Source: a virus
Virus record (IMG/VR): IMGVR_UViG_3300047994_000087
Coordinates: 1-64,000 of that record
Strand: one strand, 5' to 3'
Length of the DNA: 64,000 nt
Of the stretch, positions 27,656 through 36,789 are shown one piece after another. The translations under genes were made by a program, and so were the position numbers. The notes beneath the pieces were generated by a model, which worked only from the letters and a program-made list of their open reading frames with translations, was not told where the DNA came from and did no database searches. Position 1 is the stretch's first letter, and every line of letters begins with the position of its first letter.

Positions 27656-29424
27656 GGCGTATATCCATCTTGAATGTGTACGTTCATACCGGCCTCTACT
27701 GATACTTCCGCTAAGGTGGCAATTACGTTCACATTATCATTACCGGTGATATCCACATCAGAAGTTGTAGATATTACAGACACCTTGCCGGTCGTGCACT
27801 GAACGGTCATGTCTGTTCCATCATAAAGAACTGACGCGCCTTGCTGGCTCACGTCAAAATTCATGCCACCTGTGTAGCCCTTAGTGTTTGTAATATCTCC
27901 CCCCATTGTGTTAATTACAGAAGGACCGTCGCCTGTGATTGTGCCACCCATGTTTACAATATTGCAGTTAGTGTGGTCCTGGATTGTAGAACCCGTAGTA
28001 ATCAGGATACATGTGTCCGCTGAGGTAAATGTAGAGCCGTTATCAGTGATTGTGCAGTTCTTAGCAGTTATCTTAGATGCCTTATTGGTGTTAGCGGACT
28101 GCACGTCTTCCATGTCTATTTGAGTTATTGTGGACGTGCCATCTGACAAAAACAGTCCTATAGTCTTTGCAGTGCCTTGGTTGATCTGACACCCATCTAG
28201 TTGTACAGTGCCGCATTCTTCGATGTCTAGAGTTGACGGCTTTGCTCCGACCAGTCTCACGTATGAATAACTTTTGATAGTCAGAGATTGGCAGGATGTA
28301 AGGTCGTCAATCAACAAAGTCCCAGTTCCGTCTCCTTCAAGGCTTATAGTCTGTGCTTGTTTACACGACCTAAGAGTAGAAGGGCCAACTAGCTCTGTGC
28401 CGGTTAGAGTTTGGATCTGGTCCCCGGACGAAACGAAGTTACCCCCGGTAATTGTTAACTGTTGGTATGTCGCACCATCGCTATCTAGTGCTCCATCTTT
28501 TGACGTAACGTTACCTGTAAACTTTGCTTTACCAGAGATGCGCATAGCCATCTTTGTAGCAGTCAGTCCTTGAAAGCTGCCATCTACCAGAACCATGCTT
28601 CCAGCATCATCAGCCATAGCAGTGATGTCCCCAGTGCAGGTCAGATTTTTGCCAGTGAAGGACGCATTGTTCAAAGTGATAGAGCCGTTGAAAGTCCCTC
28701 CTGTAATTACAAATGTTCCGTCTTCTAGGTCCGCAGTAGAGGAGAAGGTAGGGTCTTTGAGGACACACGTACCATCCTTAGTTATCGACACTGCCCCTTG
28801 GAACTTAGCAGTTGACATAAGCATGTGTGAGCTAGTAGCGGTTAGCTTCTGGAACTGAGGTTGATCAAGATTGAGCGCTGAACCATCAAGAGTGATGTCG
28901 CCTTGGGCCTTCAGCGTTGGACCGTTGATAGTTGCTCCGTTCTTCATGTCGACGGTTGATGACATAGTGCCTGTGTCTATGTAGTATGTGCCGCCATCAA
29001 GAGAAAGAGCGCCTTGGTACTGATCATTAAAACTATGTAGATTGCTATTTTTAAAAGTTGCAGTTTGAAGCATGCAGTTGAAGAGGTTCGCAGACGAGTC
29101 TTCCAAATTGAGTTGCTGGATCTGACTTGAGTCAGTGTCGAGCTTGGCCGAACTAGCCTTGAGATTTTGAATTTGCTTACTCTTCTCGAAGCGCAGTACT
29201 CCGCTCTTAAAATCAGTGACAGTGACCTGCTGCGCATTGATAAAGTCGGCTTGGTTAGTTCCTTCCGCAGAGTTTATAGTGACGTTTTGGCAGTTTAAGA
29301 ATACGTGACGCATGCCTTGCTTAAGGTCTACAGAGCCTTGCATGTTGGACAAAGTAATGACGCCCATAGGAAGCATGGGATCATTCATCTGTTTGTCAAT
29401 TTCTTGTTGTAGGTCTCCTGCCAT
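27652..29424 (-). CDS. Beta-solenoid spike shaft protein (candidate)
   Basis: A 590-aa protein made almost wholly of short irregular repeats rich in Thr, Ser, Asn and Asp with regularly spaced hydrophobic residues (LDGGTYYIDTGT, DGTFVITGGTFNGSITLNN), the look of a right-handed beta helix. The last 60 residues change to alternating short strands (TGKVSVISTTSDVDITGNDN) like the gp5/VgrG beta-prism. It sits between the gp5-like OB protein and the PAAR tip, so it probably forms the membrane-piercing shaft as a separate chain. It could instead be a side spike or enzyme-like pectate-lyase fold. Confidence 0.7.
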   Translation of the reverse strand: MAGDLQQEIDKQMNDPMLPMGVITLSNMQGSVDLKQGMRHVFLNCQNVTINSAEGTNQADFINAQQVTVTDFKSGVLRFEKSKQIQNLKASSAKLDTDSSQIQQLNLEDSSANLFNCMLQTATFKNSNLHSFNDQYQGALSLDGGTYYIDTGTMSSTVDMKNGATINGPTLKAQGDITLDGSALNLDQPQFQKLTATSSHMLMSTAKFQGAVSITKDGTCVLKDPTFSSTADLEDGTFVITGGTFNGSITLNNASFTGKNLTCTGDITAMADDAGSMVLVDGSFQGLTATKMAMRISGKAKFTGNVTSKDGALDSDGATYQQLTITGGNFVSSGDQIQTLTGTELVGPSTLRSCKQAQTISLEGDGTGTLLIDDLTSCQSLTIKSYSYVRLVGAKPSTLDIEECGTVQLDGCQINQGTAKTIGLFLSDGTSTITQIDMEDVQSANTNKASKITAKNCTITDNGSTFTSADTCILITTGSTIQDHTNCNIVNMGGTITGDGPSVINTMGGDITNTKGYTGGMNFDVSQQGASVLYDGTDMTVQCTTGKVSVISTTSDVDITGNDNVNVIATLAEVSVEAGMNVHIQDGYTP

Positions 29425-30321
29425 TTACCAAATCCTTGGGGGTTGATAGAACGACAGAGCTGATATTGCTTCTGCATTCAGGGCAAGCAGACCGTCGACC
29501 ATAGACATACTATTTGTTTCTTGACGTGTGCGGTGCATTTGTCCATTCATACTTTCTTGGCACACGTTAGGAGATCCCTGATCATCATTTTGAAGCATCT
29601 GGTCCAGGGAATATGTGTCCTTGTCCGTAGTCATTAATCGAGTAATGTTGTGGTGACTCAATTCTATTTCACCGGCCACTTTGTCGGCAGCAGTAACACC
29701 GTCGCGCACTCTCTTGGTAGACCCGCTCTGGTTGAGCATCTTGCCTATACCACCGTCGTACTTCTGAAAAGGAGCGTATCCTTGGCACCCAAGGTGGAAG
29801 CTACTTGCTTTGACGATCTTGTCACCAGTGTCGTTCAGTTGAATTACACTTGCTAAGTTTTGTCCTATAAGCTTGTCTTCAGTCCATATGCCATTACCAG
29901 CCCCCGACATAATGACTACATTCACTTCAGGATACAGATCATGATAACGCCATGCTTCAGGTGGTACTTCTGATCCAGTTTTGGACGACCACAGAGTTTT
30001 GTCACCACCCATGGGGCAGGCGTACCAGTTGCCCACCACTATTGGAGCGGACTTATCAGAAGCTTCGAAGGACACCAATACTCGGTCTCCTAACTCACTG
30101 GAAACAAAGCCGCGCATACCGTGGCCTCTCTCACACCAGGGCACTGCTTGTGCATCTATGTTAACCAAGTGTCCTTGGTTAGCGAATATATACACACGAA
30201 CTCTTCCTGTCATTGCAGGATCTCTCACATCTATTACAATGCCCTTCAATATGCCCGACATGGCAGAAGTTTGAAGTTGATTAGGATTACTTAGTATGTG
30301 GTCATAGACATCTTTACCCAC
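29425..30321 (-). CDS. gp5-like OB-fold spike/hub protein
   Basis: A 298-aa protein starting at GTG 30321, which overlaps the previous stop (TAGTG); the frame further upstream is read-through noise. Residues about 22-110 form the gp5 N-terminal OB domain (GILKGIVIDVRDPAMTGRVRV and GDRVLVSFEASDKSAPIVVG). It lacks both the T4-type lysozyme domain and a long C-terminal beta-prism, which appears to be supplied by the next gene. The OB domain sits on the gp27-like hub encoded just upstream. Confidence 0.82.
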   Translation of the reverse strand: MGKDVYDHILSNPNQLQTSAMSGILKGIVIDVRDPAMTGRVRVYIFANQGHLVNIDAQAVPWCERGHGMRGFVSSELGDRVLVSFEASDKSAPIVVGNWYACPMGGDKTLWSSKTGSEVPPEAWRYHDLYPEVNVVIMSGAGNGIWTEDKLIGQNLASVIQLNDTGDKIVKASSFHLGCQGYAPFQKYDGGIGKMLNQSGSTKRVRDGVTAADKVAGEIELSHHNITRLMTTDKDTYSLDQMLQNDDQGSPNVCQESMNGQMHRTRQETNSMSMVDGLLALNAEAISALSFYQPPRIW

Positions 30322-30322
30322 A

Positions 30323-31633
30323 CTATGAGTCCTCCGCGCCTTCAGGGATGTTTGATGCTGCTCTCGACAGTGACAAAGTGGTGCTGTAATTTCCAGCAGA
30401 AATGTGGTGCACAACATCCACAATTTGATAAAGGCCACTTGTATAGTGCAATTGCTTACTTTGCTTCTGTTTGTAGTTAGTTGGCCAGTAGCAGGTTACA
30501 TCACACAGGGCAGTACTTCCTTGTGTGAGAGTTGGAACAACATCAGGATCTCCATCAATTTCCAGGGTGGCTTCATAGCTGGACATCCACTCCCAAAGGT
30601 GAGAGTTCAAGAAAGGATTTATTCCTGCACCACTATCTGTGGACGCTCCTCCTCTAGTTCTACTTGTAGCGTTAGTAATTGCGGGCGGAGCATTAGCAGT
30701 GCCTTGGTATTGTAATTGGGTTGGGTCTTCACTCACTGGAGAAGCTTTGACATCATTCGAGTATGGTAACTCAAACTTTTCTTGCAATGAATCAGTCACA
30801 GCCTGGTTAGCACATGTCGTATTCTCATACCCGGAAAATCGTTGAGTGGCATTTTGTTGTGCGTCATTTTGATTCTTTATTATGCCGTCAAAATTGATTG
30901 AAGGCGACCATGATCGCACTACACTATTCTTGTCTTGGACAATGTACTTGAAATTAGCGCTACCATTTTTAGCTTTGGTTATGCTTAGTGTAGATTGCCC
31001 TTGACCATCATCACTTATGTGCCAGTTGTAACCCCCGCCTCCATTTACATCGCGTGCATATGGCAATATACGTTTCAGAAATGAAATGTCACTATCGTTG
31101 ATTGCCGATGTGTGCACCATCTCACTGGGAGCTGTGCTGTCCACGTCAGTGTAACCTACGCTAGTCATGTGTTCTGTGCCAAAAGGAGGATCTATATTTA
31201 GAGTCATGTTGTTATGATTTTTACAGAACTGATCAAGTACTTCTTTGAGAGTTCCTGTGTATGTGTTAGACGATATCAGTGGGGACATAAGGGTCGTTCC
31301 AACAATGGTGATCATGAAAGCGTTGCCGACAAACGTTGGATGATAGCTAGCGATCTGGAACGTATAATTAGGAGACTTCTTGCCATTCAGATATCCAAAT
31401 TGAAATGTTCCCCCAGGCACCTTAGTCTGAGGGTCACGAGATTGGTATATGGCTGCTTCTACGGAGCCGTCTTCTGAAAATAGAGTAAAGGTAACCTCAG
31501 GGGCTCCGCCGAGCTTTAGGGTAAAATCTACCGGTATTTGAGGACCAACGTAAATCTTACTCAACGGTCCAAGACTGAGGTCAAAGAATATAGCTCTAGG
31601 CTGTAATGGAGCGGTGTCATAAGCATCTGGCAT
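30323..31633 (-). CDS. gp27-like baseplate hub protein
   Basis: A 436-aa protein placed directly before the gp5-like gene. It shows the hub pattern of the gp27/gpD superfamily: an N-terminal beta domain, a segment with GTLKEVLDQFCKNHN and NDSDISFLKRILPYAR (about 125-195), and a C-terminal tube-like domain ending in GLYQIVDVVHHISAGNYST. Hub trimers form the platform between tail tube and spike. The ribosome-binding site is weak. Confidence 0.8.
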   Translation of the reverse strand: MPDAYDTAPLQPRAIFFDLSLGPLSKIYVGPQIPVDFTLKLGGAPEVTFTLFSEDGSVEAAIYQSRDPQTKVPGGTFQFGYLNGKKSPNYTFQIASYHPTFVGNAFMITIVGTTLMSPLISSNTYTGTLKEVLDQFCKNHNNMTLNIDPPFGTEHMTSVGYTDVDSTAPSEMVHTSAINDSDISFLKRILPYARDVNGGGGYNWHISDDGQGQSTLSITKAKNGSANFKYIVQDKNSVVRSWSPSINFDGIIKNQNDAQQNATQRFSGYENTTCANQAVTDSLQEKFELPYSNDVKASPVSEDPTQLQYQGTANAPPAITNATSRTRGGASTDSGAGINPFLNSHLWEWMSSYEATLEIDGDPDVVPTLTQGSTALCDVTCYWPTNYKQKQSKQLHYTSGLYQIVDVVHHISAGNYSTTLSLSRAASNIPEGAEDS

Positions 31634-31687
31634 TCAACCAGAATAATGGTCATTAATCCAATGCTATAGAAGTAAGTGACTTTTGGA

Positions 31688-32242
31688 TTACTTGAGCACT
31701 TTGTGTGGGTTAAACATGGCTATAAAACCAACACTAGCAGGGTCTCCACCTGCGTTTGGAGAAAGCCCAACACATAAGAACATATCACCAAGGTCGTAAT
31801 TGGCAAAAGATTTACCGCCTGCATCCGTCGTCTTATAAACTGGCTCTCCGTATGTTTTAGAAAAACCATTCAACACAGTTGCTATATATGCAGTTGCCGT
31901 TTGCCCAGCAGACAATTTAAAAGTATCACGGTAACGAACCGTTTGCGTGCGGTCAGTTCCGTAAAGCGGATCAAATTTAAGCTCAAAGGTTGCTCCGTGC
32001 AGCATTCCCACGACAGGGAAGGCTTCCTCCGCTTCGTCTGCCTTCCATTCTTCCGCTCTCTGTGCGGGGTTAGAAGAAACCTTCTTCAACGTAAGACCCT
32101 TGCCTCTTGCATAGTCAAACAGGCTCTCCCTGTCCGAGTCTAGAAAGATGACATAGTCGCCGTGACTAAGCATGTGCGCCCAAACGGGAGCAACCGACAA
32201 TACACAAGCAACTAGGGAACTAAATACGTGACGTTTGAGCAT
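31688..32242 (-). CDS. Secreted protein, likely a moron
   Basis: A 184-aa protein with a clear Sec signal peptide (MLKRHVFSSLVACVLSVAPV, cleavage probably after VWA or nearby), then a soluble DUF4198-like beta domain (THGxxx-type HGDYVIF start, HGATFELKFDPLYG, YRDTFKLSAGQTATAYIA). It has its own putative promoter and an AGGAAG ribosome-binding site. Such a periplasmic carrier or binding fold has no place in a tail, so it is best read as a moron that could alter the host envelope or metabolism in lysogens. The exact family is uncertain. Confidence 0.7.
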   Translation of the reverse strand: MLKRHVFSSLVACVLSVAPVWAHMLSHGDYVIFLDSDRESLFDYARGKGLTLKKVSSNPAQRAEEWKADEAEEAFPVVGMLHGATFELKFDPLYGTDRTQTVRYRDTFKLSAGQTATAYIATVLNGFSKTYGEPVYKTTDAGGKSFANYDLGDMFLCVGLSPNAGGDPASVGFIAMFNPHKVLK

Positions 32243-32260
32243 AGAATCTTCCTAAGATTA

Positions 32261-32290
32261 AATATACCAATATCCTCAGTATACTACCAA
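32261..32290 (-). promoter_or_regulatory. Putative sigma70 promoter of the secreted moron
   Basis: On the minus strand TTGGTA (32285-32290) and TATATT (32261-32266) are separated by 18 bases in a very AT-rich gap between the tape-measure and moron genes. The predicted start lies about 12 bases before the moron ATG, just upstream of AGGAAG. An independent promoter inside a late operon is typical of morons. Confidence 0.45.
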
Positions 32291-32339
32291 GTACACATAT
32301 TTTAAGCTTTGTAATAATATAATAGCAATGTCGCTACTG

Positions 32340-35144
32340 TTATAAATGCGCCGCAGCCGCTGCCCTGATCGTACCGCTATTCGGAGCCATGGCTATCTTC
32401 CGCTGGTGGTCTGCCGATTGTTTAACTGCCTGCTTTGTGTCTTCATGGTGCTCATTGGCCTTCGCCAGAAGCTCATTTGTCTTATTTTGAGCAGCTAATT
32501 GTTGCGCTGCCACAACATGCGCTTGCTCTTTGAGGATGTTAGCTGGCAAAGCTGGAGGCTGATAGGCGGCTTGGTTAGCCTTCAAAATAGCCACTTCCGA
32601 AGGTGGCAGCATGTCGACCAGACCACCCCCTGGAGGTGGTGCAGGAACCAGATCAAGGCCTTTAGCTTTACCATTCATTTTGCCAACAGGCTTTCCGGCA
32701 ATAATGGAGCTGTCCATAAGGCGGAAGTGGTGGACTGATCCATAGCCTTCTTTACCAGCGCCTCCGCCCTTACCACGGTAGTCGCTTGTGAAAGTACCGT
32801 CGCCCTGATTGATTTCAGTGTGGCCGTACATTCTCTGGCCTTGAGACTTACCTTTGCCAGGCGTATAAACATCAATGTCTCCGCGCATAGCGATATCGTC
32901 AGGACCCAATTCTCTAAAGCGCTTATCGTGGCTTAGCAACGGCACTAAATCTTTAGCAGCTGGTGTTTTCAGGCCTGTCAGACCTACCTTGTCGAAGGCC
33001 TGCTCAACATACTGAGCACATCTATTTTTTACACCATGAGCAACAGCATCGCTTGCCTGTTCTAGAGAGGCGTCCGCCAATGCGTTACCTGCTGACTTAA
33101 GTCCAGTTGCTATTGTTGGAGCAGCCGCCGCCATCTTTGAGTTGAGGACTGAATCAGGGGTAGAGAATAGCTTTTGCACCTGTGCGGTGGTGCCTCTATT
33201 TTCAAAGTCCTTGTGGTACTGCCCGGAATCAATAGCTTTCTTGTTGGCTGCATCGGAAGCTGCGTCTTGAGCCATTTTTGCTTTTACATCAGCTACCATT
33301 TTTTCTTGCTCTGGTGTGAGCCACTTATGTCCTACAACCTTTGTGGTTAAAAGATCTAAGTTACCAGCAATGTGCTGCACTACTGCATAGAGACTAGTTC
33401 CAGCTGAATCAGCAATAGCTTGCAATGACTTGTTCTGTGTTTTAATCGCATCTTGTAGACTGCCTTCAGGCTCTTTCTTTAGAGAGTCAAGGTTGACCTT
33501 CAGGAAATTATCTACGGACTTGTCTTTGTCCGAGCCGTGTTCGAAGTCTTGGTATTTCAAAGCAAGCTGGTTGAGCTGCGACTCTGGGACATTATAGGCC
33601 TTGGAGAATTGCTCAAGTTGTAGCTTACGACTCAGACCAATCTGATTGATCTGGGCATGCCCCAGCCCCTTCAAGTCGTCTCTGCTCTTTCCAAACTGGG
33701 AGTAAGGGTTACTGAACAGCGCTTTAGCCTGCGCTTCAATATTGTGCTTCTGTGCTTCAGCAGGGTCTATGTACTGCAAGGCCAACTCGTCCTCAGCAGA
33801 GGTGCCTAAAATGGAGGCGGTGGTGATTGCAGCTTTACGTTGTTTCTTTGGGTCTCCAAGCTGGTCTAAGCTGCCCTGGACGTTCTTTACGTCGATGTTG
33901 AATGCCTTGTAAAGGCCCGCAGTCTTAATGACATCATCCTGGACTTGAGACATCGCAGACCCGCTGATGGAGCCAAAGTCCTTAAAAATCTGGTTTCCTT
34001 CGGCAAGCGCAGTTTGAAATTCCTTGATCGTGATATTACCGCGCTGCATATCGTCATATAGACTGCTATATGTCTTCATCATGTCAGCAGCAGTACCACC
34101 AGCAGACATCTGTGTTTTGACGAGCATAGATAACTGCTCATTGGACAGGCCAAAGACCTTGTTCATGTTTTCAGCAGTTACTAGATAATCGTCAGTGCGT
34201 TTGTCAGCCTTAAGTACTTCTATGCCAGCATCCTGGAATGCTTCTGCCAGGTCGATCATTGCATTCTGGCCTTTGCCAGTCGCTATGCCCAGCGCAAGCA
34301 TTCTGTCTGTGAATGCACTTGTAAGCTGTATGTCACCACCAACTTCATTAGCCCACTTAGCCCGAATGGCGTCTATCTTCCACATTTCTGCGAAGATGGC
34401 AGATAGCATTGCTCCTACACCAGCGAATGCTGCGACAGCGGGCATGATCTCAATTAGTGCCGGTGCTATTTTTCCTAGCAAGCCGACCATCTCACCCAGT
34501 CCGCCCTGAATCACGTTAGCCGAAGCACGGGCACTTATCTGGCCCATAATATCTTCAGGTTCGAACGCCTGCATCTTTTGCAGATGCTCAATGTTCTTCA
34601 GGAACGGGTGGTCTTTGAAGTCCTCGCCCTGTTTTCTGCTCTTAGATAGTTCATGACTTTTATCGTGGAGGCTCTGAACCAGCTTTTGTGCTCCCATTAC
34701 ACGAGTGGTCCAGCTGGCAAACAATTCTTTCATGGTTACATCAGACGCAGCCATGCTCACAGACAAAGCCTTCTCTGTGTTCTTGCCCATGCCAATGATA
34801 GTCTGATTGACTTGCTGTGCTGCTTTGGCGTGTAGACCAAACATCTTGCTACTAGTGTCAGCAAGCTGCTCTTGCTTCTTAGACAGCTTCTCTATGTTTT
34901 CAAACGTGTGGTCGTAGAAGTCTTGGCTGCTCTCCCTAGCATTGGCATAGAGCTTCTGATAAGACTTTCTACTGCGCTCATTAACTTCTTGTGTCTTCTC
35001 ACCAGTCTTCGAAGCATTCTCAATCTGCTTCTTTGCCGCTTCCTGACTCGCTTTGATGGTTTCATCAAACGAACCTGGGTTGAGCGGGCTATTGTTTGGC
35101 CCACCACTGAAACCACTATTGCCGCCCTGTATTTCTCCAGCCAT
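32340..35144 (-). CDS. Tape measure protein with C-terminal CHAP/NlpC-like domain
   Basis: A 934-aa protein with long Lys/Gln/Ala-rich helices at the N-terminus (about 20-190) and a hydrophobic segment (about 215-250, MVGLLGKIAPALIEIMPAV), both usual in tape measures. A C-terminal domain has a catalytic-type Cys at about 709 (NRCAQYVEQAF) and His at about 775 (GHTEI) spaced like CHAP or NlpC/P60 peptidoglycan hydrolases. Its length sets the tail length. It follows the chaperone ORFs directly, the usual order in contractile and long-tailed phages. Confidence 0.88.
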   Translation of the reverse strand: MAGEIQGGNSGFSGGPNNSPLNPGSFDETIKASQEAAKKQIENASKTGEKTQEVNERSRKSYQKLYANARESSQDFYDHTFENIEKLSKKQEQLADTSSKMFGLHAKAAQQVNQTIIGMGKNTEKALSVSMAASDVTMKELFASWTTRVMGAQKLVQSLHDKSHELSKSRKQGEDFKDHPFLKNIEHLQKMQAFEPEDIMGQISARASANVIQGGLGEMVGLLGKIAPALIEIMPAVAAFAGVGAMLSAIFAEMWKIDAIRAKWANEVGGDIQLTSAFTDRMLALGIATGKGQNAMIDLAEAFQDAGIEVLKADKRTDDYLVTAENMNKVFGLSNEQLSMLVKTQMSAGGTAADMMKTYSSLYDDMQRGNITIKEFQTALAEGNQIFKDFGSISGSAMSQVQDDVIKTAGLYKAFNIDVKNVQGSLDQLGDPKKQRKAAITTASILGTSAEDELALQYIDPAEAQKHNIEAQAKALFSNPYSQFGKSRDDLKGLGHAQINQIGLSRKLQLEQFSKAYNVPESQLNQLALKYQDFEHGSDKDKSVDNFLKVNLDSLKKEPEGSLQDAIKTQNKSLQAIADSAGTSLYAVVQHIAGNLDLLTTKVVGHKWLTPEQEKMVADVKAKMAQDAASDAANKKAIDSGQYHKDFENRGTTAQVQKLFSTPDSVLNSKMAAAAPTIATGLKSAGNALADASLEQASDAVAHGVKNRCAQYVEQAFDKVGLTGLKTPAAKDLVPLLSHDKRFRELGPDDIAMRGDIDVYTPGKGKSQGQRMYGHTEINQGDGTFTSDYRGKGGGAGKEGYGSVHHFRLMDSSIIAGKPVGKMNGKAKGLDLVPAPPPGGGLVDMLPPSEVAILKANQAAYQPPALPANILKEQAHVVAAQQLAAQNKTNELLAKANEHHEDTKQAVKQSADHQRKIAMAPNSGTIRAAAAAHL

Positions 35145-35151
35145 CTATGTC

Positions 35152-35307
35152 TTATTGCTCCAACATGTTTGGTGGTGCCATTGCTTTTGCTTCTTCTTTC
35201 TTAGCCTTAATGAGCATCTCGTACCACTCACGAAGCTCTACGAAAGTGCAAGTATCAGTATAGCCTGCATCAAATCCTTTGCCTAAATAGGCAAGGATGA
35301 ATTGCAT
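35152..35307 (-). CDS. Second tail-assembly chaperone ORF, probably made by frameshift
   Basis: A 51-codon frame beginning at ATG 35307 and ending 7 bases before the tape-measure start; the product is charged and helical (FVELREWYEMLIKAKKEEAK). No ribosome-binding site precedes the ATG, but the same frame stays open upstream through the last 49 bases of the chaperone gene at 35324 (up to a stop at 35371-35373). The position between tube and tape measure and the overlapping +1 frame match the frameshifted chaperone pair of many tailed phages (lambda G/GT). The real product is therefore probably a C-terminally extended form of the upstream protein. Confidence 0.6.
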   Translation of the reverse strand: MQFILAYLGKGFDAGYTDTCTFVELREWYEMLIKAKKEEAKAMAPPNMLEQ

Positions 35308-35323
35308 GTGTTTGATTATCTGA

Positions 35324-36124
35324 CTATCTTCTGGGTGGGGTGCGAAAGAAATTGGCGTTAACGCCGATCCTCACATTGTTAGCCTTTCCACAATTTGCAT
35401 GATCACAGTCGACTGATACAGCCTGCACTACCCCAATACTTTGTTGGTCAATCTGATAGGACAGCTCGTCCATGTCCATGGGAGAAAGGTTATCAATGAA
35501 CTCCATTTTCTTCTTGAAGAAAGCCTGTGGCTCGCCATCTATTTCATCTATCAGCTGGGCATATCGAACGTACAGTCGGTCAACGAACTCGTTATGAATC
35601 ATCCCAAGCTTAGATAGGTCTTCCATTTTTCGAGTAATAGCCTTCTCGTCTTTGAGTCTAATTGCGTGCACCTTAACAACGTTTTTGCTCAGCTTGATCT
35701 CCAGTGAGGAAGGATTGTAATCTTTCTTCTCATGGGCATTGATAATACTCAGGTCTGAAAGCTTCAATGTTTTTTTTGTTTCCTGCTGGCAGCTGATGCA
35801 GTCAAACGCAATCTCATAGTCTTCCCCAAAACTCATTATGCGGATGATGAATAGAATGGCGTTAACGTCATCCAGGAGAAGATCATCTACTTCTACCTTA
35901 GGCTCTACCACCAACCGCTCAATCATGTTGTAGTACGTTTGGTAATTGTCGCCGCCTTTACCTGAAAGATACCTAGTATCTCCAGTGACAATGGGTCTGA
36001 TCTTTACAGAGTCTCCGTTTATCAGTTGCATCTTACCGTCAGCATAGCTGGCTTGGTTATACGCCTTACCTTCGCTGGGAAGCTTAAAGGTGTTTTCTTT
36101 CAAACTTAAACCGAGATTGCTCAT
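35324..36124 (-). CDS. Tail assembly chaperone / gp26-like protein
   Basis: A 266-aa protein related in plan to the T4 gp26-type baseplate/tail chaperone family: an N-terminal stretch with NTFKLPSEGKAYN, a middle with CISCQQETKK and a late CDHANC, together a possible zinc site, and charged helices between. It lies between the tail tube and the tape measure. Its end (FFRTPPRR) lies in a 49-base region also open in the +1 frame. GGAG precedes the ATG. Confidence 0.75.
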   Translation of the reverse strand: MSNLGLSLKENTFKLPSEGKAYNQASYADGKMQLINGDSVKIRPIVTGDTRYLSGKGGDNYQTYYNMIERLVVEPKVEVDDLLLDDVNAILFIIRIMSFGEDYEIAFDCISCQQETKKTLKLSDLSIINAHEKKDYNPSSLEIKLSKNVVKVHAIRLKDEKAITRKMEDLSKLGMIHNEFVDRLYVRYAQLIDEIDGEPQAFFKKKMEFIDNLSPMDMDELSYQIDQQSIGVVQAVSVDCDHANCGKANNVRIGVNANFFRTPPRR

Positions 36125-36157
36125 TTGGGGTCTCCATTAAATATCACTACTAACAAT

Positions 36158-36181
36158 AATGGCCCTCCGAAGAGAGCCATT
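36158..36181 (-). terminator. Hairpin with TTCG loop between tube and chaperone genes
   Basis: Arms AATGGCCCTC (36158-36167) and GAGAGCCATT (36172-36181) pair over 10 bp with one G-T wobble. The minus-strand loop is TTCG, an extra-stable tetraloop. Only a short, broken T-run follows, so it may partly terminate the transcript and lower expression of tape measure and hub relative to sheath and tube. Confidence 0.6.
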
Positions 36182-36206
36182 AAAATATGTCGATTACACG
36201 AACAAC

Positions 36207-36770
36207 CTAAGCAGCTGTATTCAGACCAGTAAAGGTTGATCCAATCTGACCACCTGTTCCTGTGCCGCCATCTGGGTAGGCTCTATCGCAGGAGAATTGC
36301 ATTCTAAGCATAGAAGGTTCCTGCGATGCATAATCCAATCCATCTGGAGATGGGTGGTTCAAGGGGAAGCATCCATAGCAGTTCCATGTTCTTACAGAGT
36401 TGCCTTTCTGGTCAAGTTGGTCGATGATGATCTGTCTCTTGTAGTCAGACGCATAACCCATTTGACCTGTACGAGGATCGTATCCTTGGGAAGCCCAAGT
36501 TTCTAGGTCGTTGAACACGCTAGGAGCGATAACGTCATAGATTTCAACGGTCAGGTCGCCGCAAGTCGGAGCGCCCATACCCTTAACTTCTTCGTTCATG
36601 TGGTGCATCGTAACTTTGCCATGACTAATGACAGGTACGTTGCAGGACTTCGCTAAAAGCGTTACGTCCAGTCCACCGATAGTGATCGCCCAACACTGCT
36701 TTCTAACAGCTTCATAGTTAGTGCCAGCGCCTTGCGCCCACATGTACTGAGTTCCTAAAGTGTTACCCAT
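36207..36770 (-). CDS. Tail tube protein
   Basis: A 187-aa protein following the sheath gene, the canonical position for the tube (gp19-like). It contains the beta-rich pattern expected (ITIGGLDVTLLAKSCNVP, GDLTVEIYDVIAPSVF, LRMQFSCDRAYPDGG). The C-terminus is Gly/Thr-rich. GGAGACC stands before the ATG. The tube stacks inside the sheath on the hub. Confidence 0.82.
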   Translation of the reverse strand: MGNTLGTQYMWAQGAGTNYEAVRKQCWAITIGGLDVTLLAKSCNVPVISHGKVTMHHMNEEVKGMGAPTCGDLTVEIYDVIAPSVFNDLETWASQGYDPRTGQMGYASDYKRQIIIDQLDQKGNSVRTWNCYGCFPLNHPSPDGLDYASQEPSMLRMQFSCDRAYPDGGTGTGGQIGSTFTGLNTAA

Positions 36771-36789
36771 GATTTAAGGTCTCCTGGTC

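Noticed and set aside
30322-30438. Longer gp5-like protein starting at 30438
   Set aside because: The extra 39 residues lie in another frame of the hub gene; GTG 30321 overlaps the hub stop as elsewhere in this operon.
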